Below the pieces are notes generated by a model, which was not told where the DNA came from, did not search any database, and was given only the letters and a program-made list of their open reading frames with translations. Source: Novosphingobium mangrovisedimenti (GTDB lineage: Bacteria > Pseudomonadota > Alphaproteobacteria > Sphingomonadales > Sphingomonadaceae). From it: a stretch of DNA of 64,000 nt. The translations under genes and the position numbers were made by a program. Shown here piece by piece: positions 51,988 to 60,608 of the stretch (within the stretch, counting starts at the first letter, position 1; every line of letters begins with the position of its first letter). The stretch lies in contig NZ_JANZXA010000003.1 of the NCBI RefSeq assembly GCF_025153475.1, positions 1 through 64,000 on the forward strand, written 5' to 3'.

Positions 51988-53187
51988 TTGCGATCAGGGA
52001 GAGTGCCGGGGCGCAAGCAGGCCCGCAAGCTGGTGGCGCTTTCGCTCCTGACCCTGCTGGCTTCGTGCGTCAACGTCATCCCGCGTCAAGCCGGCCCGGA
52101 GCTGCCCCCGGCGCCTACGGCCGTTGCACTCGGCGTGCGGCCCGGACCATCGCTGGCAGATCTGTCGCTGACCGAGAAGGATGCCACCGCGGCGCTGGCC
52201 GCGTTTCGCGAAAGCTGTCCGCGTGTCATGTCGCGCACCGATGGCAGCGGCCTCACCCGACCGGACGACTGGCGCCAGGCCTGCACGGCGGCAGCCAACT
52301 GGGGGGCGGGGTCGGCCGTCCTCTTCTTCGTCAGCTATTTCGAAGCGGTGCAGGTCGGCGATGGCAAGGCGCACGCGACCGGCTATTACGAGCCTGAAAT
52401 CGTTGGTTCGTCCAGGCGCATGCCGGGTTTCGACGTGCCCGTCTACGGCGTGCCGTCCGATCTGGTGCGCGCGCGTGCGGGTGATGCACAGCCGCTTGCC
52501 AGCGGCAAGATGCCGCTTGGCCGCTACGGCGGCGACGGGACTTTCGTCCCCTACTACGACCGCGCGGCGATCGAGCAGGGTGCGTTGATGGGTCGCGGGC
52601 GGGAAATTGCCTGGGCGGCCGATCCGGTGGAGTTCTTCTTCCTTCAGGTCCAGGGTTCGGGGCGGCTGCGCGCACCCGACGGCTCGGTGATGCGCATCGG
52701 CTATGCGGGCCAGAACGGCCTTGCCTATACCGGCATCGGTGCCGTCATGCGCGAGCGCGGGCTGATTGGCGACGGGCCCGGGCAGTATCCCGGCTCGATG
52801 CAGGGCATCATGCAGTACATCCGCGAACATCCCGCCGAGGGGCGGGCGCTGATGGACGAGAACAAGTCCTATGTTTTCTTCAAGGCGTTGGTGGGCGACG
52901 GCCCCCTAGGGGCGCTGAATGTACCGGTGCGGCCCCGCAGCTCGGTCGCGGCCGATCCGCGCTACGTGCCGCTCGGCGCGCCGGTCTGGCTCGATCTCGA
53001 CCGGGGCGAGGCGGACGGCCTGTGGATTGCGCAGGACACTGGCGGCGCGATCAAGGGTGCCAACCGTTTCGATACCTTCTGGGGCGCGGGCGACCAGGCG
53101 CGGACGATTGCCGGCGGCATGAGCGCGCGCGGTCAAGCGCTGGTGCTGGTGCCGAGGGGAACGCTCGCCAGGCTGGGCGTGGGGTGA
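51988..53187 (+). CDS. mltA: membrane-bound lytic murein transglycosylase A
   Basis: A 399-residue lipoprotein that cleaves peptidoglycan between MurNAc and GlcNAc. The start is uncertain: TTG 51988 follows GGAGG by 5 bases, and GTG 51982 is also in frame. The signal peptide ends in the lipobox LASC. The MltA domain includes ATGYYEPEIVGSSRRM and EFFFLQVQGSGRL with YAGQNGLAYTGIG. The C-terminal 3D domain reads VWLDLDRGEADGLWIAQDTG, GAIKGANRFDTFWG, containing the catalytic Asp. Its stop overlaps the Smr gene start (GTGA). Confidence 0.95.
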   Translation: MRSGRVPGRKQARKLVALSLLTLLASCVNVIPRQAGPELPPAPTAVALGVRPGPSLADLSLTEKDATAALAAFRESCPRVMSRTDGSGLTRPDDWRQACTAAANWGAGSAVLFFVSYFEAVQVGDGKAHATGYYEPEIVGSSRRMPGFDVPVYGVPSDLVRARAGDAQPLASGKMPLGRYGGDGTFVPYYDRAAIEQGALMGRGREIAWAADPVEFFFLQVQGSGRLRAPDGSVMRIGYAGQNGLAYTGIGAVMRERGLIGDGPGQYPGSMQGIMQYIREHPAEGRALMDENKSYVFFKALVGDGPLGALNVPVRPRSSVAADPRYVPLGAPVWLDLDRGEADGLWIAQDTGGAIKGANRFDTFWGAGDQARTIAGGMSARGQALVLVPRGTLARLGVG

Positions 53188-53774
53188 GGCGTCCCGGGCG
53201 CAGGCTGAGCGCTGAGGAAGCGCAGGTCTGGGCGCAAGTCGCGCGGACCGTCACGCCCCTCGATCGTTCCCCGGGGCGGGAAGGCGCGCAGGCGAAGCGT
53301 GTCGAGAGCGCGGTGCCCGTGCCTTTGGCGCCGAGCAAGCCGTTGCCGTCAGGCAAGAAAGTCAAAGGGCGCGTGCCGCCTCCGCTGCCGCCCAAGGCAG
53401 TGCCGGCGAAGCCGAAGGCCGATGCGCCGCTCCACCTCGACGGGTCATGGGAAAAGCGCATTTCCAAGGGAGGGCTGGTCCCGGACTTCAGTCTCGATCT
53501 GCACGGGGCCAGTCTCGAGGTGGCTCACAGCCGGCTGATGCACGGGTTGATGCAGGCGCGGGCGATGGGCGCGCGGGTCGTGCTGGTGGTTACCGGCAAG
53601 CCCCGGCCGGTCGACGCGATGGACCGGGGCGAGCGGCGCGGCGCCATTCGCGCGAAGATTTCAGACTGGCTCGCCGCCAGCGAGCACGCTTCCGACATCG
53701 TGGCGATCAGGGGCGCGCACCGGCGGCATGGAGGGCATGGGGCTCTCTATCTCGTGCTGCGGCGCCGGCGCTAG
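53184..53774 (+). CDS. Smr/MutS2-type domain protein
   Basis: A 196-residue protein from GTG 53184, overlapping the mltA stop. A basic/Pro-rich N-terminal half (residues about 1-100) precedes the Smr domain: FSLDLHGASLEVAHSRLMHG (LDLHG motif), RVVLVVTGK (TGxG-like) and the end ALYLVLRRRR. Smr domains nick branched DNA or act as RNA endonucleases. It belongs to the conserved timA-mltA-smr unit of alphaproteobacteria. Its 3' end overlaps the convergent gene at 53661 by 114 bases. Confidence 0.9.
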   Translation: MRRPGRRLSAEEAQVWAQVARTVTPLDRSPGREGAQAKRVESAVPVPLAPSKPLPSGKKVKGRVPPPLPPKAVPAKPKADAPLHLDGSWEKRISKGGLVPDFSLDLHGASLEVAHSRLMHGLMQARAMGARVVLVVTGKPRPVDAMDRGERRGAIRAKISDWLAASEHASDIVAIRGAHRRHGGHGALYLVLRRRR

Positions 53775-54122
53775 TCCTATCGGTTCGCTGGGGCGATCGC
53801 CTGTGAGCGGGCGGCCCGTGAGCGAGGGGAACAGGCGCATCAATCCGACCATCACGACGGGCCAGAACCACGTGGCCGCCATGTCCCGCAGCGTGTCCGG
53901 CCAGAACCAGGCGCCGTGCGCAAACCTGTCCATCGTTTCGTTCGCGAGTTCGAGTCCGATGACCGGAACCAGCGTCCAGAGGGAATAGAGCGGCTTGCGC
54001 GACCATAGCGCGGCGAGAAACCAGATGGCGATACCCGCGTAGGTATGGGCGAACTTGTCGGGTTCGGGGCATTGCGCCACGATCCAGTCGATCGCGCGCT
54101 CATACTGCAGGAAGATGTCCAT
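53661..54122 (-). CDS. small membrane protein of unknown function (VanZ-like look)
   Basis: A 153-residue protein with about three hydrophobic helices: KFAHTYAGIAIWFLAALWS, YSLWTLVPVIGLELANETMD and TWFWPVVMVGLMRLF. The pattern of a His-containing first helix and E-x-x-N-E-x-x-D in the second recalls VanZ/DUF-type membrane proteins, but I cannot confirm the family. The last 35 residues are antisense to the 3' end of the Smr gene and are Pro-rich, so they may be loosely constrained. Confidence 0.65.
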   Translation of the reverse strand: MDIFLQYERAIDWIVAQCPEPDKFAHTYAGIAIWFLAALWSRKPLYSLWTLVPVIGLELANETMDRFAHGAWFWPDTLRDMAATWFWPVVMVGLMRLFPSLTGRPLTGDRPSEPIGLAPAPQHEIESPMPSMPPVRAPDRHDVGSVLAGGEPV

Positions 54123-54270
54123 GCCGCCTTATGCGGCGCTGCAGCATGACTGTCGAGCGGCCCGGTGTATCAGATCGTCGCATATGAAGCGCGCACCGGC
54201 GCCATGATGGCACGGGTGCGCGATGTGCTTTTCGAAAAGGCGGTGCGCGAAGCGCTGTACGTTGCCGGTC

Positions 54271-54456
54271 TTAGCTAAAACGGGAACTCAGGTCAGAAGC
54301 GACATCGCCGTTTCTTGCAAGGGCAAAAGTCATGGGTCCGGATCTACGCAGCGACTGGCAAATCCAGATGCCCTTTTCTTCGCAATATTCGCGAAGTTCG
54401 TGGAAGTTGTCTTCTCGATATGCGAAGCGATGAAATTCCGATATATTATTGGTCAT
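54271..54456 (-). CDS. possible small hypothetical protein
   Basis: A 61-residue frame from the ATG at 54456: MTNNISEFHRFAYREDNFHE, then an ELREYCEEKGIWICQ segment and a polar end. The amino-acid mix is protein-like and unlike shadow frames nearby. There is no visible Shine-Dalgarno and the start lies in the AT-rich patch. It could be a degraded or recently acquired gene. No family is recognised. Confidence 0.35.
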   Translation of the reverse strand: MTNNISEFHRFAYREDNFHELREYCEEKGIWICQSLRRSGPMTFALARNGDVASDLSSRFS

Positions 54457-54603
54457 GTAAGACGATATATATACGAATCTTAAAATTTTCAACCCGGGTG
54501 GAGAGAACGACTTTTTTCCGTTCGTGGAATGAGGGTATGATCGGCGGAAAAGCGTCGGGACCATGGCGTTCCCCGGGCGTTTTTCGGCGGCACGAACGAC
54601 AAC

Positions 54604-54629
54604 GGGCGGGAACCCTTCGGTTCCCGCCC
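54604..54629 (-). terminator. terminator of the ahpCF unit
   Basis: GGGCGGGAACC / GGTTCCCGCCC, an 11-bp perfect stem with a CTTC loop, 35 bases after the ahpF stop on the minus strand. The T-run after it is weak (GTTGTCGTTCG). Confidence 0.75.
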
Positions 54630-54663
54630 GCCCGCCTCATCGGCAGTTCAACCTCGTTGGCGT

Positions 54664-56253
54664 TCAGGCCGCTTGCGCGATCTCGGTCGGCGCTTCGTTG
54701 CGGATCAGATAGTCGAAGGCCGACAGCGCCGCCTTCGAGCCTTCGCCCATGGCGATGATGATCTGCTTGTAGGGCACCGTGGTGGCGTCGCCGGCGGCGA
54801 ACACGCCCGGCACGTTGGTCGCGGCCTTCTCGTCGATGACGATCTCGCCGCGGGGAGACAGTTCCACCCCGGAGTCCTTGAGCCACTCGGTGTTGGGCAC
54901 CAGCCCGATCTGGACGAATACGCCTTCCAGCTCGACATGCCTTTCCTCGCCGGACTCGCGGTCCTTGTAGGTCAGGCCGTTCACCTTCTCGCCGTCGCCG
55001 GTGACCTCGGTGGTCTGGGCCGAGACGATGATGTCGACATTCGCGAACGAGCGCAGCTTGTCCTGCAGCACCTGGTCGGCGCGCAGCTTGGGATCGAATT
55101 CGATCAGCGTCACGTGGCCGACGATGTTGGCGAGGTCGATCGCCGCCTCGACGCCCGAGTTGCCGCCACCGATCACCGCCACGCGTTTGCCCTTGAACAG
55201 CGGGCCATCGCAGTGCGGGCAATAGGCCACGCCCTTGGTCTTGTACTCGGCCTCGCCGGGCACGCCCAGATTGCGCCAGCGCGCGCCGGTGGTGAGCACG
55301 AGGCTGCGGGCCTTGAGCGAGGCGCCGTTCGAGAAGACGACCTCGTGGTAGCCGCCCAGTTCCCTGGCCGGGATCAGCTTTTCCGCGCGCAGCAGGTTCA
55401 TCGCGTCGATGTCGTACTCGGCGATGTGCTGTTCGAGCGCGGCCGCCAGCTTGGGACCTTCGGTGTAGGGAACCGAGATGAAGTTCTCGATGCCCATGGT
55501 GTCCTGCACCTGGCCGCCCATGCGTTCGGCGGCGATGCCGGTCGAGAAGCCCTTGCGCGCGGTGTAGATCGCGGCCGCGGCACCGGCGGGGCCGCCGCCG
55601 ACGACCAGCACTTCGAAGGGCTTTTTCCCGGCCAGCTTGGCGGCTGCCTTGGCTTCGGCGCCGGTATCGAGCTTTCCGAGAATCTCCTCCAGGCTGATCT
55701 TGCCCGAGGCCCACATCTCGCCGTTCAGGAACGTGGCCGGCACGGCCATGACGCCGCGTTCCTCGACCTCGGCCTGGTAGGTGCCGCCTTCGATCAGCGT
55801 CACCTTGGCCTTCGGGTTCTTCAGCGCGATCAGCGTGAGCGCCTGCACCACGTCGGGGCAGTTGTGGCACGAGAGCGAGAAATACATCTCGAAGGTCATT
55901 TCGCCGTCGAGCGCCGCGATCTGCTCCAGCACTTCGTCGGAAACCTTCGGCGGGTGGCCGCCAGCCCACAGCAGGGCGAGCACCAGCGAGGTGAATTCAT
56001 GGCCCATCGGCACGCCGGCGAAGCGCACTTCGGCTTCGGGCCGGGCCCTGGCGGCAATGGTAAAACTGGGCTTGCGGGTATTGTCACCGTCGAACCGGGC
56101 GCTGACCTTGTCGGACAGGCCGGCGATCACTTCCAGCAACTCGCGGGTTTCTGCCGACTTTGCATCGTCGCCAAGCGAGGCGACGAGCTCGATCGGCTCG
56201 CGCAGCATGCCGAGGTATTGCGAGAGCTGCTGCTTCAGGGTGGCGTCGAGCAT
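54664..56253 (-). CDS. ahpF: alkyl hydroperoxide reductase subunit F
   Basis: A 529-residue FAD-dependent NAD(P)H:peroxiredoxin oxidoreductase. The N-terminal double thioredoxin-like domain has the transfer disulfide SCHNC (Cys129/Cys132). The TrxB-like part has the FAD motif [12 protein letters not shown], the redox pair AYCPHCDG (Cys345/Cys348), the NAD(P)H motif [12 protein letters not shown] and the end [15 protein letters not shown]. It regenerates AhpC. It follows ahpC by 130 bases on the same strand. Expression is probably peroxide-induced; no oxyR is in the window. Confidence 0.97.
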   Translation of the reverse strand: MLDATLKQQLSQYLGMLREPIELVASLGDDAKSAETRELLEVIAGLSDKVSARFDGDNTRKPSFTIAARARPEAEVRFAGVPMGHEFTSLVLALLWAGGHPPKVSDEVLEQIAALDGEMTFEMYFSLSCHNCPDVVQALTLIALKNPKAKVTLIEGGTYQAEVEERGVMAVPATFLNGEMWASGKISLEEILGKLDTGAEAKAAAKLAGKKPFEVLVVGGGPAGAAAAIYTARKGFSTGIAAERMGGQVQDTMGIENFISVPYTEGPKLAAALEQHIAEYDIDAMNLLRAEKLIPARELGGYHEVVFSNGASLKARSLVLTTGARWRNLGVPGEAEYKTKGVAYCPHCDGPLFKGKRVAVIGGGNSGVEAAIDLANIVGHVTLIEFDPKLRADQVLQDKLRSFANVDIIVSAQTTEVTGDGEKVNGLTYKDRESGEERHVELEGVFVQIGLVPNTEWLKDSGVELSPRGEIVIDEKAATNVPGVFAAGDATTVPYKQIIIAMGEGSKAALSAFDYLIRNEAPTEIAQAA

Positions 56254-56386
56254 GGTCAGGGGTCCTGTCTGATGAATCGGGTTGGGAACGAGTGGCGGCC
56301 CGGGGCTGGGGGGAGGGGGGCTGCCCCGGGCCGCGCCGTTCAGTGGCCGTCAGGGCCACTGTCCTCGGAACGACCCGAGGGGAGGC

Positions 56387-56950
56387 TCAGAGCTTGCCGA
56401 CGAGGTCGAGCGAGGGAGCCAGGGTCTCGGCGCCTTCTTCCCACTTGGCCGGGCAGACCTGGCCGGGGTGTTCGCGCCAGTACTTGGCGGCCTTGATCTT
56501 GCGGACGAGTTCGGTGGCGTTGCGGCCCACGCCCTCGGGGGTGATTTCCATGATCTGGATCACGCCGTCGGGATCGATCACGAAAGTCGCGCGGTCGGCA
56601 AGGCCGGCGTCACGCAGCACGCCGAAGTTGTTCGACAGCTCGTGGTTCTGGTCGCCGAGGAACGGGTAGGTGCACTTGGCGATCTTTTCCGAAGTGTCGT
56701 GCCAGGCCTTGTGGCAGAAGTGGGTGTCGGTCGACACGCCGAACACTTCCACGCCCATGCCCTGCAGGGTCTCGTACTGCTCGGCGAGGTCTTCCAGCTC
56801 GGTCGGGCAGACGAAGGTGAAGTCGGCCGGATAGAAGAAGAACACGGCCCACTTGCCTTCGATGTCCTTTTCGGTGACGTCGAAGAAGTCCTTGCCTGCC
56901 TGGAACGCGGTGTTCTTGAACGGCTTGATGCTGCTGCCGATGATACCCAT
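56387..56950 (-). CDS. ahpC: alkyl hydroperoxide reductase subunit C (2-Cys peroxiredoxin)
   Basis: A 187-residue peroxiredoxin reducing H2O2, organic peroxides and peroxynitrite. The start is the ATG at 56950 ([12 protein letters not shown]), with GGGAGA about 9 bases upstream. The peroxidatic cysteine is Cys48 in [11 protein letters not shown]; the resolving cysteine is Cys166 in [10 protein letters not shown]. The [15 protein letters not shown] region and the C-terminal YF-type tail region fit the AhpC/Prx1 class. First gene of the ahpC-ahpF unit. Confidence 0.98.
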   Translation of the reverse strand: MGIIGSSIKPFKNTAFQAGKDFFDVTEKDIEGKWAVFFFYPADFTFVCPTELEDLAEQYETLQGMGVEVFGVSTDTHFCHKAWHDTSEKIAKCTYPFLGDQNHELSNNFGVLRDAGLADRATFVIDPDGVIQIMEITPEGVGRNATELVRKIKAAKYWREHPGQVCPAKWEEGAETLAPSLDLVGKL

Positions 56951-57039
56951 GGATTGTGTCTCCCTCGATTGGGTGTTGAACTGACGAGAGGGAGATAGTC
57001 GCACCGCATGACGATTTGTAGCGCGATGATTCGATTGAT

Positions 57040-57060
57040 CTGATCGACTGAGGCGATCAG
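57040..57060. promoter_or_regulatory. inverted repeat upstream of ahpC
   Basis: CTGATCG-ACTGAGG-CGATCAG, perfect 7-bp arms with a 7-base spacer, 90 bases upstream of the ahpC start. The geometry fits a dimeric regulator site in the ahpC promoter region. It does not match the OxyR consensus well enough to name the regulator. Confidence 0.45.
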
Positions 57061-57125
57061 CGGGCGGCGGATTGTGCGATTACATCGATAAGATGCGATT
57101 CACTCGCGGTAGCGGAGCTGTCCCT

Positions 57126-57251
57126 GGCCGCAAGGTGACACTTCGGTTGACACGGCTGACACGGTCCAGAGGGAAAAAGCGTCACCTTGTGGGCGAAAGT
57201 GTCACTTTGCGGCCGGGAGGTGTCACCTTGCAGTGATGAGATGTCACTTTA
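57126..57251. repeat. cluster of TGTCACYTTG repeats with 20-21 bp spacing
   Basis: Four direct copies of (T/C)GTCAC(C/T)TTG start at 57180, 57200, 57221 and 57242, spaced 20, 21 and 21 bp, about two helix turns. One inverted copy lies at 57131-57140. An extended arm GGCCGCAAGGTGACACTT (57126-57143) is the near-perfect reverse complement of 57197-57214 (17 of 18). TGACACGG also occurs twice at 57148 and 57157. It could be an IS21-type multi-repeat end, iterons or a cooperative operator. Confidence 0.8.
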
Positions 57252-57463
57252 CCTGCCGCGATCACGTCCGTTGGTTACGGCGCGTCCGTGGAGGTGGCGG
57301 AATGCACAGTTCAAGGAGCGGTGGCTGAGAGCCTGAGCCAATGTGACAGGCTGGGCGTGTGTAGGAAAGCGTTGGTGCCTGGTTGGGCCGGTTGCGGACC
57401 GTCCGCTTTTCGCTTCCTCGCACATTGAAGCTGCCATTCGGCAAACGACAACGGAGCGGACCT

Positions 57464-57922
57464 TCATCGTGACATGCGATTTGCTTTCCAGCAAGGTTCC
57501 AACCTTGCTAAGCTATCATCGACCCATTGCGCCAAGGGTGTGCCACTGTTCGAGTTAAACTCGATGGTTCCTAGTCCGTGCTCAGGATATTGAGCGTCCG
57601 CCTTTAAGTGATAACCTGTGCCATCAGCGGTGACGATTAAATCCTTGCCCAGCAGGAATGGTATGGAAACAGCTGGGCTTTCTAATTTCTCCGCTGAAAT
57701 CAATACGTCAAGTGCCTGAGGACAGCGCCTCGTATCCGTCCAATAGACTACTTCGCCATGCTCATTTCGAACGGTTCGTCTGAACTCGTAACTGAAGTCT
57801 TCGTCGTCGTGCAGGGTTCCAACCTCAATCGTCTCAGAAGAATGTTCACGTGCTGGTGATCGATCGAAGATCAACCAAGGGTCGAAGGATGTGGCAGAGG
57901 CTAGTAGAAGGGCTGCAATCAT
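57464..57922 (-). CDS. hypothetical exported protein
   Basis: A 152-residue protein with a short N-terminal signal-like stretch (MIAALLLASATSFDPWLIF) and an acidic body that looks like a small beta-rich domain (GTLHDDEDFSYEFRRTVRNE, VVYWTDTRRCPQALDVL). Two cysteines (in RRCPQ and EPCWK) might pair. Codon use and base composition are clearly less GC-rich than the core genes, suggesting acquisition. No family is recognised. The repeat cluster lies downstream of it. Confidence 0.6.
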   Translation of the reverse strand: MIAALLLASATSFDPWLIFDRSPAREHSSETIEVGTLHDDEDFSYEFRRTVRNEHGEVVYWTDTRRCPQALDVLISAEKLESPAVSIPFLLGKDLIVTADGTGYHLKADAQYPEHGLGTIEFNSNSGTPLAQWVDDSLARLEPCWKANRMSR

Positions 57923-58097
57923 TTGAAACCAATATCACTTTGTATGTCGGCTTCCCACTCATCTCGGGCGTTTGACATTTTAGTCGCCAGGAAGAACCGG
58001 ACAGTCGGGATGCGGGGACGTCAAATCAGCCCTCGAACGACCGACATGGGCACCAGGCCGCCGGTTAGAGTATTTGCTGGAATGCCGTGTTCGCGCG

Positions 58098-58571
58098 TCA
58101 AACTTGGAAAAGCTCGGTGTCAGAGCAGAGCGCTTTGAAGACGCGTGCGCACAGGTGTGGCACATCGTGCAGCCGACCATCCGGCGTTTCCACAACCACG
58201 GCCTCCGGCATGTCAGACCAAGTTACATTGCCTGCGAAATAAGACCCGTCGCTAAACGCCGCGCCTTTCCCTCTGACCATGTGCTCAGCACGCAGCCCTA
58301 TCAACTCAGACTTCGGATGGCGGGTCAGCTCTACGTGCTTGCCTGCGTTGGCAATCGCCCGGATCGTGTGGAAGTCCGGGACCTTCGCCGCGATCTCGTC
58401 CGCGACTTCATGTGGCTTACCGCCCCGCACGTGGGCCACCACATCAGCAAAATGGTACAGAATGATGCAGGTCGCAATGGCGAGGTCGTAGGCGGTTGGC
58501 TCCGCCTTAAGGCGACGGCAGAGCGGCCCCGCCAGTTCGGCCATGTACACTTGAGGATTCGAGAAGGCCAT
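58098..58571 (-). CDS. hypothetical protein, accessory
   Basis: About 157 residues from the ATG at 58571; TTG 58598 is an alternative. The protein is helical in the first two thirds (AIATCIILYHFADVVAHV), with a central DFHTIRAIANAGKHVELTRH motif, then a beta-like C-terminal region. The IRxIANAxKH pattern recurs in a widespread group of uncharacterised accessory proteins. Its composition is less GC-rich than the neighbours. It is on the same strand as the exported hypothetical protein, 175 bases apart. Function unknown. Confidence 0.6.
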   Translation of the reverse strand: MAFSNPQVYMAELAGPLCRRLKAEPTAYDLAIATCIILYHFADVVAHVRGGKPHEVADEIAAKVPDFHTIRAIANAGKHVELTRHPKSELIGLRAEHMVRGKGAAFSDGSYFAGNVTWSDMPEAVVVETPDGRLHDVPHLCARVFKALCSDTELFQV

Positions 58572-58719
58572 GATTGAGGCATACTCGGACCCGACCAACT
58601 ATTCTACCGGACAGCATCACCGCCGTTCCAATCCCGTCAGTCACTATGTCCGCTTTCAGGATATCGGCAGGGTTACCCTTATGACCGAGATGGGCGCATA
58701 GCTGCCGTCCCGCCGCAGA

Positions 58720-59970
58720 TCAAAACGAAATCACCGCTTCCCCAATCGCGTCCCACACCTGCGCCAGTTGGTCGTCGGTGATGCAGTAGGGCGGCATCAC
58801 GTAGATCGTGTTGCCCAGGGGGCGCAGCAGCACGCCTCGCTCGCGGAAGAAGGCCATCAGGCGCGGGGCGAGGGTATCGAGGTAGCCGCCCTCGCCGCTG
58901 GTCTTGAGGTCGAGCGCGGCGAGCGTGCCGAGCTGGCGCGGATTGTTGAAGTGGCAGAACTGGCCGAGCTTCTCCAGCCATGCGGCCTGCTTTGCGGCGA
59001 GCGCGGCGATGCGCTCGCGCACCGGTTCCTCGCGCCAGATCGCGAGGTTGGCGCTGGCCGCCGCGCAGGCGAGCGGGTTGGCGGTGTAGCTGGAGGAGTG
59101 GAAGAACATCTTCGCGCGGTCGGTCGACCAGTGCGCCTCGAAGATCGGCTCGCTCGCCATGGTGACGGCAAGCGGCATCGAACCGCCGGTCAGCCCTTTC
59201 GAAAGGCACAGGATGTCGGGCACGACATCCGCCTGTTCGCAGGCGAGCAGGGTGCCGGTGCGGCCCCAGCCGGTCATGACTTCGTCGGCGATGAACAGCA
59301 CGCCGTGGCGCGCGCAGATGGCGTGCATCGCCGCCAGCGTCTCGGCGGAATAGACCAGCATGCCGCCCGCGCCGAGCACCAGCGGCTCGACGATCAGCGC
59401 GGCCGTGTCGGGCTGCTTGCAGAAGGCCTCCAGCGCATCGAGCGTTTCCTGTTCGGCGCTGGCAGCGGGGAAGGGAATGCGCGCCACGTCGAACAGCAGC
59501 GGCTCGTAGGCCTGGTTGAACACGCCGCGCTCGCCCACGGACATCGTGCCGATGGTGTCGCCGTGATAGCTGTGCTCCATCACCACGATGCGGTGGCGCT
59601 GTTCGCCGCGCGCGTGCCAGTAGCCGAGCGCCATCTTCAGCGCGACTTCGACGCAGGTCGAGCCGGAATCGGAAAAGAACACGCGCGTCAGGCTTTCGGG
59701 CATGATCGCGCGCAGGCCCGCCGCGACATCCTCGGCCGGCTGGTGGGTCCAGCCCGCGAAGATCACCTGGTCGAGCTTCTGCGCCTGTTCGGCGATCGCG
59801 GCCATGATGCGCGGGTTACAGTGGCCGTGCGTCGTTACCCACCACGAGGAAATGGCATCGATCATCGGCCCTTCGGCGGTTTGCAGGAGGGCACCTTGCG
59901 CGCTTTCCACCAGCGGGATCGGTTCCTGCAGGCCGTGCTGGGTGAAGGGGTGCCAGATGGATGAAGTCAC
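58720..59970 (-). CDS. bioA: adenosylmethionine-8-amino-7-oxononanoate aminotransferase
   Basis: A 416-residue class III PLP aminotransferase that converts KAPA to DAPA with SAM as amino donor. It starts at GTG 59970, overlapping the bioD stop (GTGA). Features: WHPFTQH at the N-terminus, [33 protein letters not shown], the [16 protein letters not shown] region with the PLP-binding Asp, and the Schiff-base lysine in [15 protein letters not shown]. Last gene of the bio operon. Confidence 0.97.
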   Translation of the reverse strand: MTSSIWHPFTQHGLQEPIPLVESAQGALLQTAEGPMIDAISSWWVTTHGHCNPRIMAAIAEQAQKLDQVIFAGWTHQPAEDVAAGLRAIMPESLTRVFFSDSGSTCVEVALKMALGYWHARGEQRHRIVVMEHSYHGDTIGTMSVGERGVFNQAYEPLLFDVARIPFPAASAEQETLDALEAFCKQPDTAALIVEPLVLGAGGMLVYSAETLAAMHAICARHGVLFIADEVMTGWGRTGTLLACEQADVVPDILCLSKGLTGGSMPLAVTMASEPIFEAHWSTDRAKMFFHSSSYTANPLACAAASANLAIWREEPVRERIAALAAKQAAWLEKLGQFCHFNNPRQLGTLAALDLKTSGEGGYLDTLAPRLMAFFRERGVLLRPLGNTIYVMPPYCITDDQLAQVWDAIGEAVISF

Positions 59971-60602
59971 GCGGTGAAGTCCTCCAGTCGGAAGTTCTCT
60001 GAAAAGGCGGCCCGCAGCGACTTGGGAGTCAGCGGGTCGAGCACGGGCAGGCGACCGAGGCGGCGGACCTTGCCCATGGCGCAGATCGTCGCCTCGCTGT
60101 CCTCCACCGGCTCGCCGACGAAGGCCACGCCCAGGATCGGCACGCCGCGCGCGCGCAGCGCCTCGATCGAAAGCAGCGAATGGTTGATGGTGCCGAGCGT
60201 GGTGCGCGCGACCAGCACGGCCGGGGCCTGCCAGCGGGCGAACTGGTCGGCATAGGTCTCGCTGCGGCTGATCGGCACGAGCACGCCGCCGGCCCCTTCC
60301 ACCACCAGCGGACCGGCGACGTCCGGCAGGGCGAGGCGGGCCGGGTCTATGGCGATGCCGTCGATCTCGGCAGCGAGGTGTGGGGAACAAGGCGTGGCGA
60401 GGCTGTAGGCTTCGGGCAGCACCTGCTCGCGCGGCATGCCGGCAAGGCGCGCGACCCGTTCGGCATCGGTGCCGTCGTCCTCTATCCCGGCCTGAACCGG
60501 CTTCCAGTAATGGGCGTGGAGCGCGCCTGTGAGCGCGGCGGCGAAAACGGTCTTGCCGATGCCGGTATCGGTGCCGGTGACGATGATGGGATGCGCCTGC
60601 AT
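59967..60602 (-). CDS. bioD: dethiobiotin synthetase
   Basis: A 211-residue ATP-dependent carboxylase forming dethiobiotin from DAPA and CO2. The P-loop is [17 protein letters not shown], with the substrate lysine in [12 protein letters not shown] and the [10 protein letters not shown] strand. Slightly shorter than E. coli BioD. It overlaps bioA by 4 bases and lies 6 bases after bioC. Confidence 0.97.
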   Translation of the reverse strand: MQAHPIIVTGTDTGIGKTVFAAALTGALHAHYWKPVQAGIEDDGTDAERVARLAGMPREQVLPEAYSLATPCSPHLAAEIDGIAIDPARLALPDVAGPLVVEGAGGVLVPISRSETYADQFARWQAPAVLVARTTLGTINHSLLSIEALRARGVPILGVAFVGEPVEDSEATICAMGKVRRLGRLPVLDPLTPKSLRAAFSENFRLEDFTA

Positions 60603-60608
60603 GGCGCG

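Larger units (their letters stand above)
54123..54663. other. AT-rich accessory patch with possible gene remnants
   Basis: About 540 bases between the VanZ-like gene and ahpF. Bases 54380-54500 are strikingly AT-rich (runs of TATATAT and TTTTAAAATTT) against a GC-rich genome. A 37-codon plus-strand frame at 54165-54278 (starting GTG TAT CAG) looks protein-like but too short to trust. This composition suggests a foreign remnant. Confidence 0.5.

Noticed and set aside
57126-57251. CRISPR array
   Set aside because: Repeat unit is only about 10 bp with 20-21 bp spacing, one copy is inverted, and no cas genes are present.
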